From the NCBI GenBank assembly GCA_965659415.1, contig CBFHVA010000012.1, positions 9,954 to 73,953 on the forward strand: a stretch of DNA of 64,000 nucleotides, written 5' to 3'. Below, in pieces: positions 16,159-24,978 of this stretch (positions are counted from its first letter, which is position 1; each line of letters opens with the position of its first letter). A model generated the notes under the pieces. That model saw only the letters and a list, made by a program, of their open reading frames with translations, ran no database searches and had not been told where the DNA came from. The translations under genes were made by a program, and so were the position numbers. Origin of the DNA: Phaeocystidibacter sp965659415 (GTDB taxonomy: Bacteria; Bacteroidota; Bacteroidia; Flavobacteriales; Schleiferiaceae).

Positions 16159-18477
16159 ATGAGAAAAGTTCTATTATTCGTGTGGCTATTCATGGTGTTT
16201 TCTACTTCAATCTGGGCACAGGTTGAAGGGAATTCCTGGCGACTTGAGGTAAGCGACGAAGCACTTACTAAGGTTGTAGCTGCCGAGGTATTTATCAATG
16301 ATTCGTTGTATGGTCTTACGGATCAAGAAGGCGCAATCAGTATAGAAATGGCCGTCGGCGGGAGTTTTTATCTGAGGATTGAAGCGGAAGGGTATGCTCC
16401 TTCAGAATCGCGATTTGAGCGTGCACCCTATGGCTTAGCTCTGTCCATCGTATTACAAAAGCAAGGGGTTTTGGGTGATGTGGTCATCATAGGTTCACGT
16501 CGAAGTCAGTCTACTGAATTAGCCCCAATCAGTATAGACGTGCTCAAGCCCTTTCTCATCTCTGAAAGGGCTCAATCCAAAATTCAAGGAACCATTGAAC
16601 AAGCGTCTGGAGTTCATATTGCCGATGGTCAAGTGAATATCCGATCGGGCAGTGGATGGAGCTACGGAGCGGGGTCGCGCGTATTGGTGCTCATGGATGA
16701 AATGCCCATTATCAGCCCCGATGCGGGACAAGCGCAATGGAGCATGATTCCCACCGAGGCGACGCGCTCAGTTGAGATTTTGAAAGGTGCGGCGTCCTCT
16801 CTCTATGGAACGAGTGCGCTCAATGGAGTTATCAACGTTAGAACCTTGAACCCCACCTATACACCTCGAACGGATATTCGGATGTACCAAGGCATCTACG
16901 ACTCACCTCGACGTTCGGAATTAAAGTGGTGGGACGGAGTGCGAGGATGGACGGGAACACAATTTTCGCATACCCGCCGCTCGGGTGCCGAGAAACAATT
17001 TGGGTGGGTAATTGCTGGTCAAGCCGAACACAATGCCGGTTATCAATATGACGTACCCGATCATCGAGGAAGGTTGTTTGGTAAGTTCACCTACATCAAT
17101 CCGAAGGCTACTGAGTGGTCCTATACGATAGCTGCCACAGCAAATTGGTCCGAAACAGGTGATGCGTTGTTGTGGAATGGGCTTGATGAGGCCTATATAC
17201 CGCTCGATAGTCTGGCTACACGAACGGTGGGTTTCGACTTTTTTGTCGATCCTCAGATACGTTATTCAGGAAGTTCGGGTCAGCACACGTTGAGAGGTCG
17301 ATTTCTAGCCATAGATAACGACGCAAGATCCGAAGAAACCAACTATGCCAATGCGAGTCAGCTTGGCTTTGCTGAGTACTACTGGGAACCTAGAATGCCT
17401 TGGTTTAAAGCAGTAGCAGGAGCTTCAGGTCAGTATGGGGTGAGTAACTCGGAAATATTTGGAGGGGAGCACAGGGTGAATAACCAGGCGGCATACCTTC
17501 AATTAGAGAAGGAGATCCCCTATGCCACCTTTTCCGCAGGCGTTCGATATGAAAGCATGCAGTTGGACGAAACGAGATGGTCGCGACCCGTCTTTCGAGT
17601 AGGTGTGAATGCAGGGGTGGAGGCCTTGAGGTTCAGAGCGAGTTACGGCGAAGGCTTTCGCTTTCCGAGCATGGCGGAGATGTTTACACGCACTAACGTG
17701 GGAGCTCTCCAAGTGTTCCCCAATTTTGGATTACAACCCGAAAGTGGATGGAGCGCGGAGTTTGGAGCGAGAGGCTTATTCAAAACCAATCGCATCAAGG
17801 GATATGTGGATGCCGCTGCATTCGTAATGCGATTTGACAATATGATGGAATTCTCCTTCGGGAAATGGGGCACCGGAGGGTCAACCCTGTTCGAAGACTT
17901 CGGATTTAGAAGCATCAACGTGGGCAGTACGCAAGTAAGCGGTGTGGAATTCAGCGCAGGAGTGGAATACGCGTTATCCGAAGAAGCCGTACTCAAATTA
18001 ATGGGCGGCATTACCTATATGAATCCAAAGCCCTTGGATCCGGATTTCGTTTATGCGACCCATCCAAGCTTGCTCCCAACTTCTCCAGACGTAGACCTCA
18101 GCTACAACTCCACCTCTTCCAATCCGGAATCTGGCGTACTGAAATATCGATATCAGTACTTGGGCAAGCTAGATGCGCAGCTCGATTATCGAAAATGGAT
18201 GATTGGAGCAAGTTTGAGGTATAACGACTTCATGCAGAATATAGACGGCATATTCCTCGATCCTTTGTTCAGTCAATTTATTCCAGATGTTGAGGAATCT
18301 AGAGAAGCTAACCTCGACGGTGATTGGTTAGTGGATACTCGACTCAGCTACCGAGCTACGGAATCCGTATCGGTTAGCTTTATCGTGAACAATCTTTTGA
18401 ATAGAGAATACTATCCACGTCCGGCTTTAATTGGACCTATGCGCTCCTTTGTTTTGCAGATCCGATATCAAATTTGA
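16159..18477 (+). CDS. TonB-dependent outer-membrane receptor
   Basis: 772 residues from ATG 16159 (MRKVLLFVWLF), which gives a clean signal peptide ending at WAQ; an ATG 15 bases upstream is an alternative. A carboxypeptidase-like regulatory domain (about 22-105) precedes the plug (DVVIIGSRRSQST, IEQASGVHIADGQVNIRSG, RVLVLMDEMP, ILKGAASSLYGTSALNGVINV) and a ~22-strand barrel ending with MRSFVLQIRYQI. It imports a siderophore, vitamin or other large substrate with TonB energy. No SusD partner is adjacent, so a siderophore/cobalamin/metal-type receptor is more likely than a glycan receptor. Substrate unknown. Confidence 0.92.
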   Translation: MRKVLLFVWLFMVFSTSIWAQVEGNSWRLEVSDEALTKVVAAEVFINDSLYGLTDQEGAISIEMAVGGSFYLRIEAEGYAPSESRFERAPYGLALSIVLQKQGVLGDVVIIGSRRSQSTELAPISIDVLKPFLISERAQSKIQGTIEQASGVHIADGQVNIRSGSGWSYGAGSRVLVLMDEMPIISPDAGQAQWSMIPTEATRSVEILKGAASSLYGTSALNGVINVRTLNPTYTPRTDIRMYQGIYDSPRRSELKWWDGVRGWTGTQFSHTRRSGAEKQFGWVIAGQAEHNAGYQYDVPDHRGRLFGKFTYINPKATEWSYTIAATANWSETGDALLWNGLDEAYIPLDSLATRTVGFDFFVDPQIRYSGSSGQHTLRGRFLAIDNDARSEETNYANASQLGFAEYYWEPRMPWFKAVAGASGQYGVSNSEIFGGEHRVNNQAAYLQLEKEIPYATFSAGVRYESMQLDETRWSRPVFRVGVNAGVEALRFRASYGEGFRFPSMAEMFTRTNVGALQVFPNFGLQPESGWSAEFGARGLFKTNRIKGYVDAAAFVMRFDNMMEFSFGKWGTGGSTLFEDFGFRSINVGSTQVSGVEFSAGVEYALSEEAVLKLMGGITYMNPKPLDPDFVYATHPSLLPTSPDVDLSYNSTSSNPESGVLKYRYQYLGKLDAQLDYRKWMIGASLRYNDFMQNIDGIFLDPLFSQFIPDVEESREANLDGDWLVDTRLSYRATESVSVSFIVNNLLNREYYPRPALIGPMRSFVLQIRYQI

Positions 18478-18596
18478 CAGAGACGACTTACAGAAGCCGT
18501 GTTAGTTGTGGAATCGCTGACCTTGCATCTTGAAAGAAAACTCTGATAGGACTATCGCGTTTGAAGGAATCCGTTTACAAATAGTGCATTATTTAA

Positions 18597-18670
18597 CACT
18601 TTCTGCCTCATTTACTTGCATTTAGGGGTATTTTATTCCTACTTTCCATCCGCAGAAAGTGAAAACTTTC
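18597..18670. repeat. Inverted repeats able to form alternative hairpins upstream of the HAD gene
   Basis: CACTTTCTGC (18597-18606) is perfectly complementary to GCAGAAAGTG (18652-18661). The right arm can instead fold locally as GAAAGT-GAAA-ACTTTC (18655-18670), a 6-bp stem with a GNRA-type tetraloop. The two folds exclude each other. Their place 42 bases before ATG 18712 would suit a leader switch; no T-run follows. The rest of 18478-18711 holds no gene that I can support. Confidence 0.4.
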
Positions 18671-18711
18671 ATTTTCGAGAGACCTATTTTACGCAACTAA
18701 CAATCCACTGA

Positions 18712-19437
18712 ATGAACCTAATACTATTCAATGTATCAGGTACACTCGTTCGCACCAGTGATTTTGAACACAAAGTCCTGCTGCAAACGCTTTCATCCGT
18801 TCTGGGTTTACCGCTAAAGAAGTTGAGAGACTTCACAAAAGCGGAAACCGAAACGGCATTTGTGGAGAAAGTTTGGAGGCTAATAAAAGGAGTTGAACCC
18901 AGCGCAGAAGAATGGGAAACCGTTTACAGTACCTATCGCAACACCCTAATGAAGGCTTATTTGGAATCGAATTCCAGATTTCAGGCTATTGATGGCGCTC
19001 CCGACTTGTTGTCGCATCTTCAAAATTCTAAGTCGTGGGCCTTTGCCATTGCCACAACCGCGTGGCATGATATGGCCCACTTTAGCTTGCGCGGTAGCGG
19101 TTTTTACACCCGAAGATTTCACGTGGTTACGGGAGAAGGAGTTTCTAAGAAAACGGAGCTCATGCAAAAGGCAATCAACTCTTCCAAACGCTGGTATGGC
19201 GCTGAGAATTTCACCAAAGTGACATACGTAGGTGATGAGAATTTGGACGCTAATGTTTGCCGTGAATTGAACATTCCTATGCTTCAAGTTTGTGACTTAC
19301 AAGGTGAAGTGGAGGCGACGCCAGGGGTTCCAGTTTATCCGGATAAAGGTCGGTTTATTCGCCTTGTGCGCAGAGCGGTTGTTCCACCTCGGGTTCGGCA
19401 ACATTCCTTAGGTAGTTTAATCGGAATTCGCATTTAA
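18712..19437 (+). CDS. HAD-superfamily protein lacking the nucleophilic Asp (probable pseudoenzyme)
   Basis: 241 residues with the layout of a phosphoglycolate-phosphatase-like HAD: motif I region MNLILFNVSGTLVRT, helical cap (about 16-90), motif II Thr115/116 (IATTAW), motif III Lys (KKTEL, 146-147), motif IV GDENLD (D175, D179). Motif I should read DxDGT, but both Asp are replaced (Asn7, Ser9), removing the phosphoaspartate nucleophile and general acid. The magnesium-binding end is retained, so the protein may bind but not hydrolyse phosphorylated ligands. Related HADs with phosphonatase-like caps are the nearest alternative. It precedes a FRG-domain gene by 31 bases. Confidence 0.75.
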   Translation: MNLILFNVSGTLVRTSDFEHKVLLQTLSSVLGLPLKKLRDFTKAETETAFVEKVWRLIKGVEPSAEEWETVYSTYRNTLMKAYLESNSRFQAIDGAPDLLSHLQNSKSWAFAIATTAWHDMAHFSLRGSGFYTRRFHVVTGEGVSKKTELMQKAINSSKRWYGAENFTKVTYVGDENLDANVCRELNIPMLQVCDLQGEVEATPGVPVYPDKGRFIRLVRRAVVPPRVRQHSLGSLIGIRI

Positions 19438-19468
19438 TAACCACCCACATTTCATACCTTCCAGTCCC

Positions 19469-20296
19469 ATGGAAACTACTGTTGCCAAAAGCTGGAAGCA
19501 CCTTCAGGAATTGCTTTTCCAAGATTCCTATGATCGTCAAATTGGAAGATATCGCTCCTCGTTTATATATCGTGGAATGAATGATTCTGAGCATACGCTC
19601 AAGACCTCTTTGGCAAGATTGGGCGGACCTTATGATCGCCTTGAGCGGCATCTCTTGCGCAACTTTCAGAAATACGCTCTCCCTTCAGCTCTCAAGGAAA
19701 AATCAGTTTGGAATGTAATGGCCATGGGTCAGCACCACGGCTTGCCTACTCGCTTGTTGGATTGGACTTACTCGCCCTATGTGGCGCTTCACTTCGCCAC
19801 CAATGATATTCAACGCTATGATCGAGATGGAATAATTTGGGCAACCAACTATGTAGCGCTGAATCAATTCTTACCTGAGCCATTGAAAAAGGTTATTCAG
19901 CGCGAGCAGTCCAATACCTTCACGGCTGATATGCTCAACTCGGTTTGTCGCGATCTTGAAAGTTTAGAGCGACTTGATGAGGAGGAGTTTCTGCTTTTCT
20001 TGGAACCCCCTTCACTCGATGAACGTATAGTGAATCAATTTGCCTTGTTCTCTTTCTTGAGTTCGAATACGGCTTCCATGGATGAATGGTTGGAAGATCA
20101 TGATTCGCACGTATTCCGCATCGTCGTTCCAAAGAAACTGAAGTGGGAAATTCGCGATAAATTGGATCAAGCGAACATCACAGAAAGGGTATTGTTTCCC
20201 GGTCTTGATGGCCTCTCAATGTGGTTGAAGCGTCACTATAGTTCTAAAAATCCCGAACCCGATGACGACGAGATGGCGCATCACGATTTACGGTAA
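19469..20296 (+). CDS. FRG-domain protein
   Basis: 275 residues. The FRG signature is clear: YRG at 34-36, then QHHGLPTRLLDWT (88-100) followed by SPYVALHFAT, with a C-terminal FPGLDGLSMWL segment. FRG domains are of unknown biochemistry and occur in bacteria, phages and accessory islands, sometimes near defence genes. No signal peptide. The C-terminal tail is acidic (PEPDDDE). It is 31 bases after the HAD pseudoenzyme gene, and its last 35 bases overlap the acylphosphatase gene in another frame, so the three are likely co-transcribed. Confidence 0.85.
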   Translation: METTVAKSWKHLQELLFQDSYDRQIGRYRSSFIYRGMNDSEHTLKTSLARLGGPYDRLERHLLRNFQKYALPSALKEKSVWNVMAMGQHHGLPTRLLDWTYSPYVALHFATNDIQRYDRDGIIWATNYVALNQFLPEPLKKVIQREQSNTFTADMLNSVCRDLESLERLDEEEFLLFLEPPSLDERIVNQFALFSFLSSNTASMDEWLEDHDSHVFRIVVPKKLKWEIRDKLDQANITERVLFPGLDGLSMWLKRHYSSKNPEPDDDEMAHHDLR

Positions 20297-20537
20297 GGTA
20301 CAGGGTGTCTACTACCGGAAATCCACCCAATCTCAAGCTGTGAAGTTAGGGCTTTCGGGTTGGGTTAAGAACCTGCCAGACGGTTCTGTTCAAGCCGAAA
20401 TTCAGGGTTCAGAAGAGGTGTTGGAAGTGATGAAAAAGTGGTGCAAACAAGGCCCCCCAATGTGCTCAGTAACATCTATAGAGAAGCTCGAAGTTCCCAG
20501 CATCTCAGATGAGATGGACTTCGAAATCCACTACTAA
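20262..20537 (+). CDS. acyP: Acylphosphatase
   Basis: 91 residues, standard size. The phosphate-binding loop GKVQGVYYR (catalytic Arg) and the GWVKNLPDGSV segment (catalytic Asn) are intact, followed by the ferredoxin-like strands. It hydrolyses acyl phosphates such as acetyl phosphate, carbamoyl phosphate or 1,3-bisphosphoglycerate. The start ATG 20262 lies inside the FRG gene (35-base overlap), giving translational coupling. It ends 2 bases from the stop of the convergent antiporter gene. Confidence 0.92.
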   Translation: MTTRWRITIYGKVQGVYYRKSTQSQAVKLGLSGWVKNLPDGSVQAEIQGSEEVLEVMKKWCKQGPPMCSVTSIEKLEVPSISDEMDFEIHY

Positions 20538-20538
20538 A

Positions 20539-21786
20539 TTACTCCTCAGCTACAGGTTCAATGCTCGCCTGTTCTTTGTTTTTGCCCGATTTCGGTTCAT
20601 ATGAAATCAAAGACCAGGTCATTACCAAACTCGAAGCGATGATAATGTAAAGCAAGATTCCATTTTCAAATTTGGCAATATTGTGCTCCGCGGGGATATT
20701 GAAGAAGAGCAGGATAGTGATGAGTCCGCGCGGAGCAATGTAGAGCTCAGGTTTGTTGTTCTTCCCTACAAAAACGTTCATCCAGAAATCTCTGAGCGCG
20801 TACATGCCCAGCAAGGCGATGGTCGAAAAAATAAAGACGAAAGGCGACATCAATGAAGGCAAATCGATGGTCATCCCAAATACCACAAAGAAGAAGGTGC
20901 GGATGATGAATGACGACTCAAGTGTGATTAATCGGAAGTCTTTCAACAGACTTTCCATCACCGAATACTTCAACCATTTCGCCAACTTACCTCGGAAGAA
21001 TAACTTTGAGTTGTTCAGAATCAAGCCGAATATCAAGATGATGAGTAACGGTGAAAGGTGGTATGATTTTCCGATGGCGTATATGAGAATCAATACCGCA
21101 ATCAACAAGAATAATTTGACCTGCGTTTTGATGTTCTGCAGAATAAAAACTAGCAGATAGCTCAGAATGATGGAGATCACTAAGCTGAAAAGAAAGCTCC
21201 ACGAGAACGTTCCCACTAACTCAGCTGCACCATCTGCCTTAAAAGCTTCAATGGCAAAATAGAACACCATGATGCCCAGAATATCTGAGAAGGTAGACTG
21301 GTAGATCATGAATTCCTTCTTGTGGTGACTTAAGCTTCCCACGCTCGGAATCACGATGGCGGAGCTTAAGATGGATAGGGGAATGGCATAGATCACGGAA
21401 GAACTCCATTCGGCATCTAAGCTGTAATGAATTAGCGCTGAAATCAAGGCAATAGTGCTAGCCAGTTCGAAGATGGAAAGCACCAAACTCGACCATATCA
21501 AGTGCCTTTTGTCCCTTGTGAGCTCAAGGTCCAATGCGGCTTCAAGCACAATCATAATAATTCCTACCGTACCCAGAATCTCCAACAATGGCAGTAAATC
21601 GATGTCAGGAGCAATGGAATCGAGACCAAACTTTATTCCCACGCCTGTTCCGATGAGCATCAACACCGAAGGAATACGAGTAAGCTTCGACAAGATGTTA
21701 AAGAAATAGGAGAGTATGACGATTAACGCCAGGGCAATCAAATAGTCAAGGGGAGTGCTAAAATCCATTGTGGGGAAAATAATCAT
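20539..21786 (-). CDS. Cation:proton antiporter (CPA family)
   Basis: 415 residues, about 11-12 hydrophobic helices beginning LDYLIALALIVILSYFF. Family features include IPSVLMLIGTGVGIKFG, the helix with MIVLEAALDLEL (acidic residue of the transport path), the DILGIMVFYFAIEAF helix, and RTFFFVVFGMTIDL near the end. Exchanges Na+ or K+ for H+ across the inner membrane. No TrkA-N/RCK domain follows, and the C-terminal tail is short, polar and acidic. Two starts are possible: ATG 21786 or ATG 21768 (MDFSTPL); an inverted repeat at 21783-21820 would sit just upstream of the second. Confidence 0.85.
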   Translation of the reverse strand: MIIFPTMDFSTPLDYLIALALIVILSYFFNILSKLTRIPSVLMLIGTGVGIKFGLDSIAPDIDLLPLLEILGTVGIIMIVLEAALDLELTRDKRHLIWSSLVLSIFELASTIALISALIHYSLDAEWSSSVIYAIPLSILSSAIVIPSVGSLSHHKKEFMIYQSTFSDILGIMVFYFAIEAFKADGAAELVGTFSWSFLFSLVISIILSYLLVFILQNIKTQVKLFLLIAVLILIYAIGKSYHLSPLLIILIFGLILNNSKLFFRGKLAKWLKYSVMESLLKDFRLITLESSFIIRTFFFVVFGMTIDLPSLMSPFVFIFSTIALLGMYALRDFWMNVFVGKNNKPELYIAPRGLITILLFFNIPAEHNIAKFENGILLYIIIASSLVMTWSLISYEPKSGKNKEQASIEPVAEE

Positions 21787-21820
21787 TTTCCATTCAGCAT
21801 TGGGCGAACTCGGAAAATGA
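21783..21820. repeat. Inverted repeat at the antiporter start
   Basis: TCATTTTCC (21783-21791) and GGAAAATGA (21812-21820), 9-bp perfect arms with a 20-base loop. It covers the first ATG of the antiporter on the minus strand. It may be an operator or an RNA hairpin, or may be chance. Confidence 0.35.
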
Positions 21821-21844
21821 TAACGGGACGGCTAATGAGTTGAT

Positions 21845-22321
21845 TTAGGGGAAGTCCACAAAAATATCCTCAGTGGGAATGATTCCTGAAGTGTTTCCCG
21901 TATCATCCACCAATTCAAAGTCGATGCGCACTGTGTCAGTTTCCACCTCGGAGAGTGCCACTTTGTAGTAAATGATTCCCTTGAGGGCTTTGTTTTGTTG
22001 ACCAGGATCGGATAGGTCTTTTAGGATGCCCGACCAATTGTACGCAAATACATATCCCGTGTCGAATTTTTCATGCACCCCCACGTGGAAGTTGAATTCC
22101 CCATCGGGGATATCCTCACCAATGTCACCATCCCCGTCGGTGAAGTAGAGTTCTACAACAGCATGGTCGACAGGTAGAGCGGTGTCTGCGTCGGCTGTAA
22201 CCAATTCATATCCTCGATATTCCAGGAAAGGCTCGTCAGGAAACACCTGTGCATCTGTGCAACTAACCAGAGCGGTAGCTGTCGCGAAAAGGCATAATAT
22301 TCCGAGTATCTTTGCTTTCAT
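21845..22321 (-). CDS. Lipoprotein of unknown function
   Basis: 158 residues with a lipoprotein signal (FATATALVSC, lipid Cys at about residue 21). The mature part contains the acidic run FTDGDGDIGED, a segment I associate with Bacteroidota surface/periplasmic lipoproteins that have beta-sandwich folds, followed by strands and a short C-terminal end IFVDFP. Function unknown. Divergent from the LuxE-like gene; the shared upstream region is short (about 35 bases), so regulation may be linked. Confidence 0.7.
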   Translation of the reverse strand: MKAKILGILCLFATATALVSCTDAQVFPDEPFLEYRGYELVTADADTALPVDHAVVELYFTDGDGDIGEDIPDGEFNFHVGVHEKFDTGYVFAYNWSGILKDLSDPGQQNKALKGIIYYKVALSEVETDTVRIDFELVDDTGNTSGIIPTEDIFVDFP

Positions 22322-22356
22322 CTGATGTTTTAACGCAAAGGAGAACTAAAACGTTT

Positions 22357-23343
22357 GTGAATTCCTCTTTCAAAGATACATTTTTCAGAAGGGCCAAAGA
22401 TGATTTCAATGCGCTCGCACTTGAGGTGTTTCGTTATCAGGCCGTAAGCTGCGATCCGTATAGACGTTTTTTAGAAGGTCTGAGTATGGGAGTTGAGGAA
22501 GTAGAACATTGGCGCGATATTCCCCACCTTCCCATAGAGGCATTTAAAAACCATCAAGTGGTTTCGGGAGCTTTTCATCCAGAGCAAATATTCACAAGTA
22601 GCGGGACCACAGGGCAGCAGCCTTCGCGACATTTTGTGGCCCAATCTTCTTGGTATCAAAAGGTATTTACTCAGTCGTTTGACTTTGCTTTCGGGAGCCC
22701 GAATAATTTCAAATGGCTTTGTCTTCTACCATCTTATCTCGAGCGAGAGGGCTCCTCTTTGATCGAGATGGCACAGGCATTTATTTCTGAAAGCAATCAT
22801 GCCGGATCGGGATTTTTCCTGAATGATACCGGCCGACTGCTCGATGAGCTCCGCAAGAGTAATGAAGATGGAACCCCAACTATATTATTGGGGGTTAGTT
22901 TTGCTCTGCTTGATTTGGCTGAGCAATTTCCAATGGAACTTGCTCCCCACATTTGGCTGATGGAAACGGGCGGGATGAAGGGGCGAAGAAAGGAACTCAT
23001 TCGCAGTGAGCTCCATCAGATTCTCATGGATGCGTTCCGTGTTTCGGAAGTTTATAGTGAGTATGGAATGACGGAAATGATGTCGCAAGCGTACAGTAAG
23101 GGACGTGGTATCTATGAGTTGCCACCGTGGGTTAAAGTGAAGTTCCGCGACCCTGCTGATCCTCTCGAGCAAGTTCCGCGCGGAAAGACGGGTGGATTGG
23201 ATATTGTGGACCTCGCCAATTTAGACAGTTGTGCATTTTTGGCGACTCAAGATTTGGGAAAGGAGCGGTCGGAAACAACATTTGAAGTGCTGGGTCGTTT
23301 CGATCAAAGCGATATCCGAGGATGTAATTTGATGACGCTCTGA
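22357..23343 (+). CDS. LuxE/PaaK-family acyl-protein synthetase-like protein
   Basis: 328 residues from GTG 22357; a TTG frame begins at 22312 but would run into the divergent lipoprotein gene. An AAAGGAG lies 13 bases before the GTG. The adenylate-forming signature FTSSGTTGQQPSRH is at about 77-90, with later LMETGGMKGRRKEL and YGMTEMMSQAY, which match LuxE/PaaK-like acyl-AMP-forming enzymes. Length is about right for Bacteroidota LuxE-like acyltransferases, which lack the usual large C-terminal ANL subdomain. The substrate is probably a fatty or aryl acid; role unknown. No lux reductase or aryl polyene cluster is nearby. Confidence 0.8.
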   Translation: MNSSFKDTFFRRAKDDFNALALEVFRYQAVSCDPYRRFLEGLSMGVEEVEHWRDIPHLPIEAFKNHQVVSGAFHPEQIFTSSGTTGQQPSRHFVAQSSWYQKVFTQSFDFAFGSPNNFKWLCLLPSYLEREGSSLIEMAQAFISESNHAGSGFFLNDTGRLLDELRKSNEDGTPTILLGVSFALLDLAEQFPMELAPHIWLMETGGMKGRRKELIRSELHQILMDAFRVSEVYSEYGMTEMMSQAYSKGRGIYELPPWVKVKFRDPADPLEQVPRGKTGGLDIVDLANLDSCAFLATQDLGKERSETTFEVLGRFDQSDIRGCNLMTL

Positions 23344-23403
23344 ATCGTCGAAATGAACTACATTGGTAACTCAGATTTCAAGAAAGACTCACTTCACCAA
23401 CTG

Positions 23404-24183
23404 ATGAATTCAAAAATGCATTGCACTCACCTTGTGAGATACATTCTATCCACTCTATGTTTCTTGATGATTGGAACGCCCACCTATGGCCAGTTTATGA
23501 AGCCAAACGGGGTATTTCTCGACGCTGTTGAAGGAGAAGAGCTCTTTGAGCTTAAAGACAGCACCTTTATATGGACCGAGAAAGCTGAGCTTTTGTGGTT
23601 CCGAGCTGCCAAGCGCGTTTTGTTTGATGAAGATGCCCTTACTCCAGATAGCTTGCTACCTCCGGGTACTGTGTTATACAACGATGACTTGGAGGAAATC
23701 GGTAGGGTGATTAATCCAGTACGTTTGGAAGAATACATTGATGTGGATGGTTTTAGAAGGAGTTCATTTGCTTCAGGTATCCTGCGTGGTTATGTCTCTA
23801 ACTTCGAAACCCACATCAATTCACGACCAGAGAATTCAATTCAGTCTGCCCTAAGTGGGAGACGCGGTAATGTGGCGGCTAAAATTCAGCCTGTACTCGA
23901 AGCACTGCCTTTTGAAACAGATACCGAAGGAAGCTACACCGTTCATGTATTTTACGATAAAGACCAACATAATTCAGATGGTGCTTTTCCCTTTCGAATG
24001 TTGTTGATCATGCGTGGCGGATCTGTACTTGTGTGTACGGTAAGCATGGAAGGGCATATCGAATCCGAAAAGGCTAAGGATCAATCTGAAAGCCTGGGAC
24101 GATATTACACCTGGTTCCAACGAAAGAACGATCGTCTAGAAGAAGAAATAGAGAATCTTACATACAATTATTTGCCGCTCTAA
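23404..24183 (+). CDS. Exported protein of unknown function
   Basis: 259 residues from ATG 23404 (MNSKMHCTHLVRYILSTLCF), chosen because it places the hydrophobic signal sequence near the N-terminus (cleavage near TYGQ); ATGs at 23353 and 23416 are alternatives. The mature part is mixed alpha/beta and has no motif that I recognise. The C-terminal half contains LLIMRGGSVLVCTVSM and a helical charged tail ending NYLPL. It lies 10-60 bases after the LuxE-like gene, depending on the start, so they may share a transcript. Confidence 0.6.
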   Translation: MNSKMHCTHLVRYILSTLCFLMIGTPTYGQFMKPNGVFLDAVEGEELFELKDSTFIWTEKAELLWFRAAKRVLFDEDALTPDSLLPPGTVLYNDDLEEIGRVINPVRLEEYIDVDGFRRSSFASGILRGYVSNFETHINSRPENSIQSALSGRRGNVAAKIQPVLEALPFETDTEGSYTVHVFYDKDQHNSDGAFPFRMLLIMRGGSVLVCTVSMEGHIESEKAKDQSESLGRYYTWFQRKNDRLEEEIENLTYNYLPL

Positions 24184-24237
24184 ACTCTTGGCATCACTTT
24201 TGACTAACTTGAGTCATCTTAATCTAAATTGCTCATT

Positions 24238-24927
24238 ATGAAAATTACTCACCTACTAACGGCCGGATTGCTTGGAGCAATCTCTTTTTCCGCAAACGCC
24301 CAAGACACCATCTCTGGAGATCTGAGCTCAGATGATATGATGCGTGATGAAAGACAGTACTATGAGGCTCACACTGTTGAAATTGAAGAGCCTCGCATGT
24401 TGCGTGTTTCTCTCAATTCAGACGAATTTGACACTTATCTTATTATCAAAACTCCGATGGGAACGGAGGAGTATAATGACGATGCAGAGGGAAGTGATAG
24501 CTACCTTGAGTTGTTGGCCGAGCCTGGCACTTATACCATTTGGGCATCGAGCTACGACGAAGGAACCACGGGTTCATACAGTTTGAGAATTGAACTTGGA
24601 GATGAAATCGAAATTGAGCGTGTTGAAGGACGTCTTGACCCTCGTGACGAGCAGCTTCCAAAGGGAGAGTACGTCGATACGTACATGCAGGATATCGAGT
24701 CTTCAGAGCCATTCTCTGTTCGTTTGAAGTCTTATGGATTTGACGGATACTTGGTAGTTACCTCTCCAAGTGGAACTACTTGGAGAAATGACGATTGGGA
24801 AGGCGACATCAGCGTTTCCATGGTTACAGGCCTTCAGCCTGAGAAGGGGGAATGGAAAATTCAGGTTACTACTCTCGAAATTGAAGAGGTAGGTGCCTAC
24901 GATCTAGAAATCATCACTACAGACTGA
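24238..24927 (+). CDS. Exported protein with two PPC-like beta-sandwich domains
   Basis: 229 residues from ATG 24238. Signal peptide (KITHLLTAGLLGAISFSANA, cleavage before QDT). Two tandem repeats of a pre-peptidase C-terminal (PPC)-like domain are visible: first about 25-120 (LRVSLNSDEFDTYLIIKTPMG ... YTIWASSYDEGTTGSYSLRIE), second about 125-229 (FSVRLKSYGFDGYLVVTSPSG ... WKIQVTTLEIEEVGAYDLEI). These usually flank secreted proteases, but here they stand alone with no catalytic domain and no T9SS tail. Strongly acidic. A terminator follows 22 bases after the stop. Confidence 0.75.
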   Translation: MKITHLLTAGLLGAISFSANAQDTISGDLSSDDMMRDERQYYEAHTVEIEEPRMLRVSLNSDEFDTYLIIKTPMGTEEYNDDAEGSDSYLELLAEPGTYTIWASSYDEGTTGSYSLRIELGDEIEIERVEGRLDPRDEQLPKGEYVDTYMQDIESSEPFSVRLKSYGFDGYLVVTSPSGTTWRNDDWEGDISVSMVTGLQPEKGEWKIQVTTLEIEEVGAYDLEIITTD

Positions 24928-24948
24928 TAGATTAGAAGAATTACGAGA

Positions 24949-24978
24949 AACCCGGTTCAGAAAGAATCGGGTTTTTTT
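24949..24978 (+). terminator. Rho-independent terminator
   Basis: Stem AACCCGGTTC / GAATCGGGTT (one G-T pair) with loop AGAAA, then seven T. It ends the 24238-24927 transcript and abuts the stop of the convergent epimerase gene. Confidence 0.85.
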
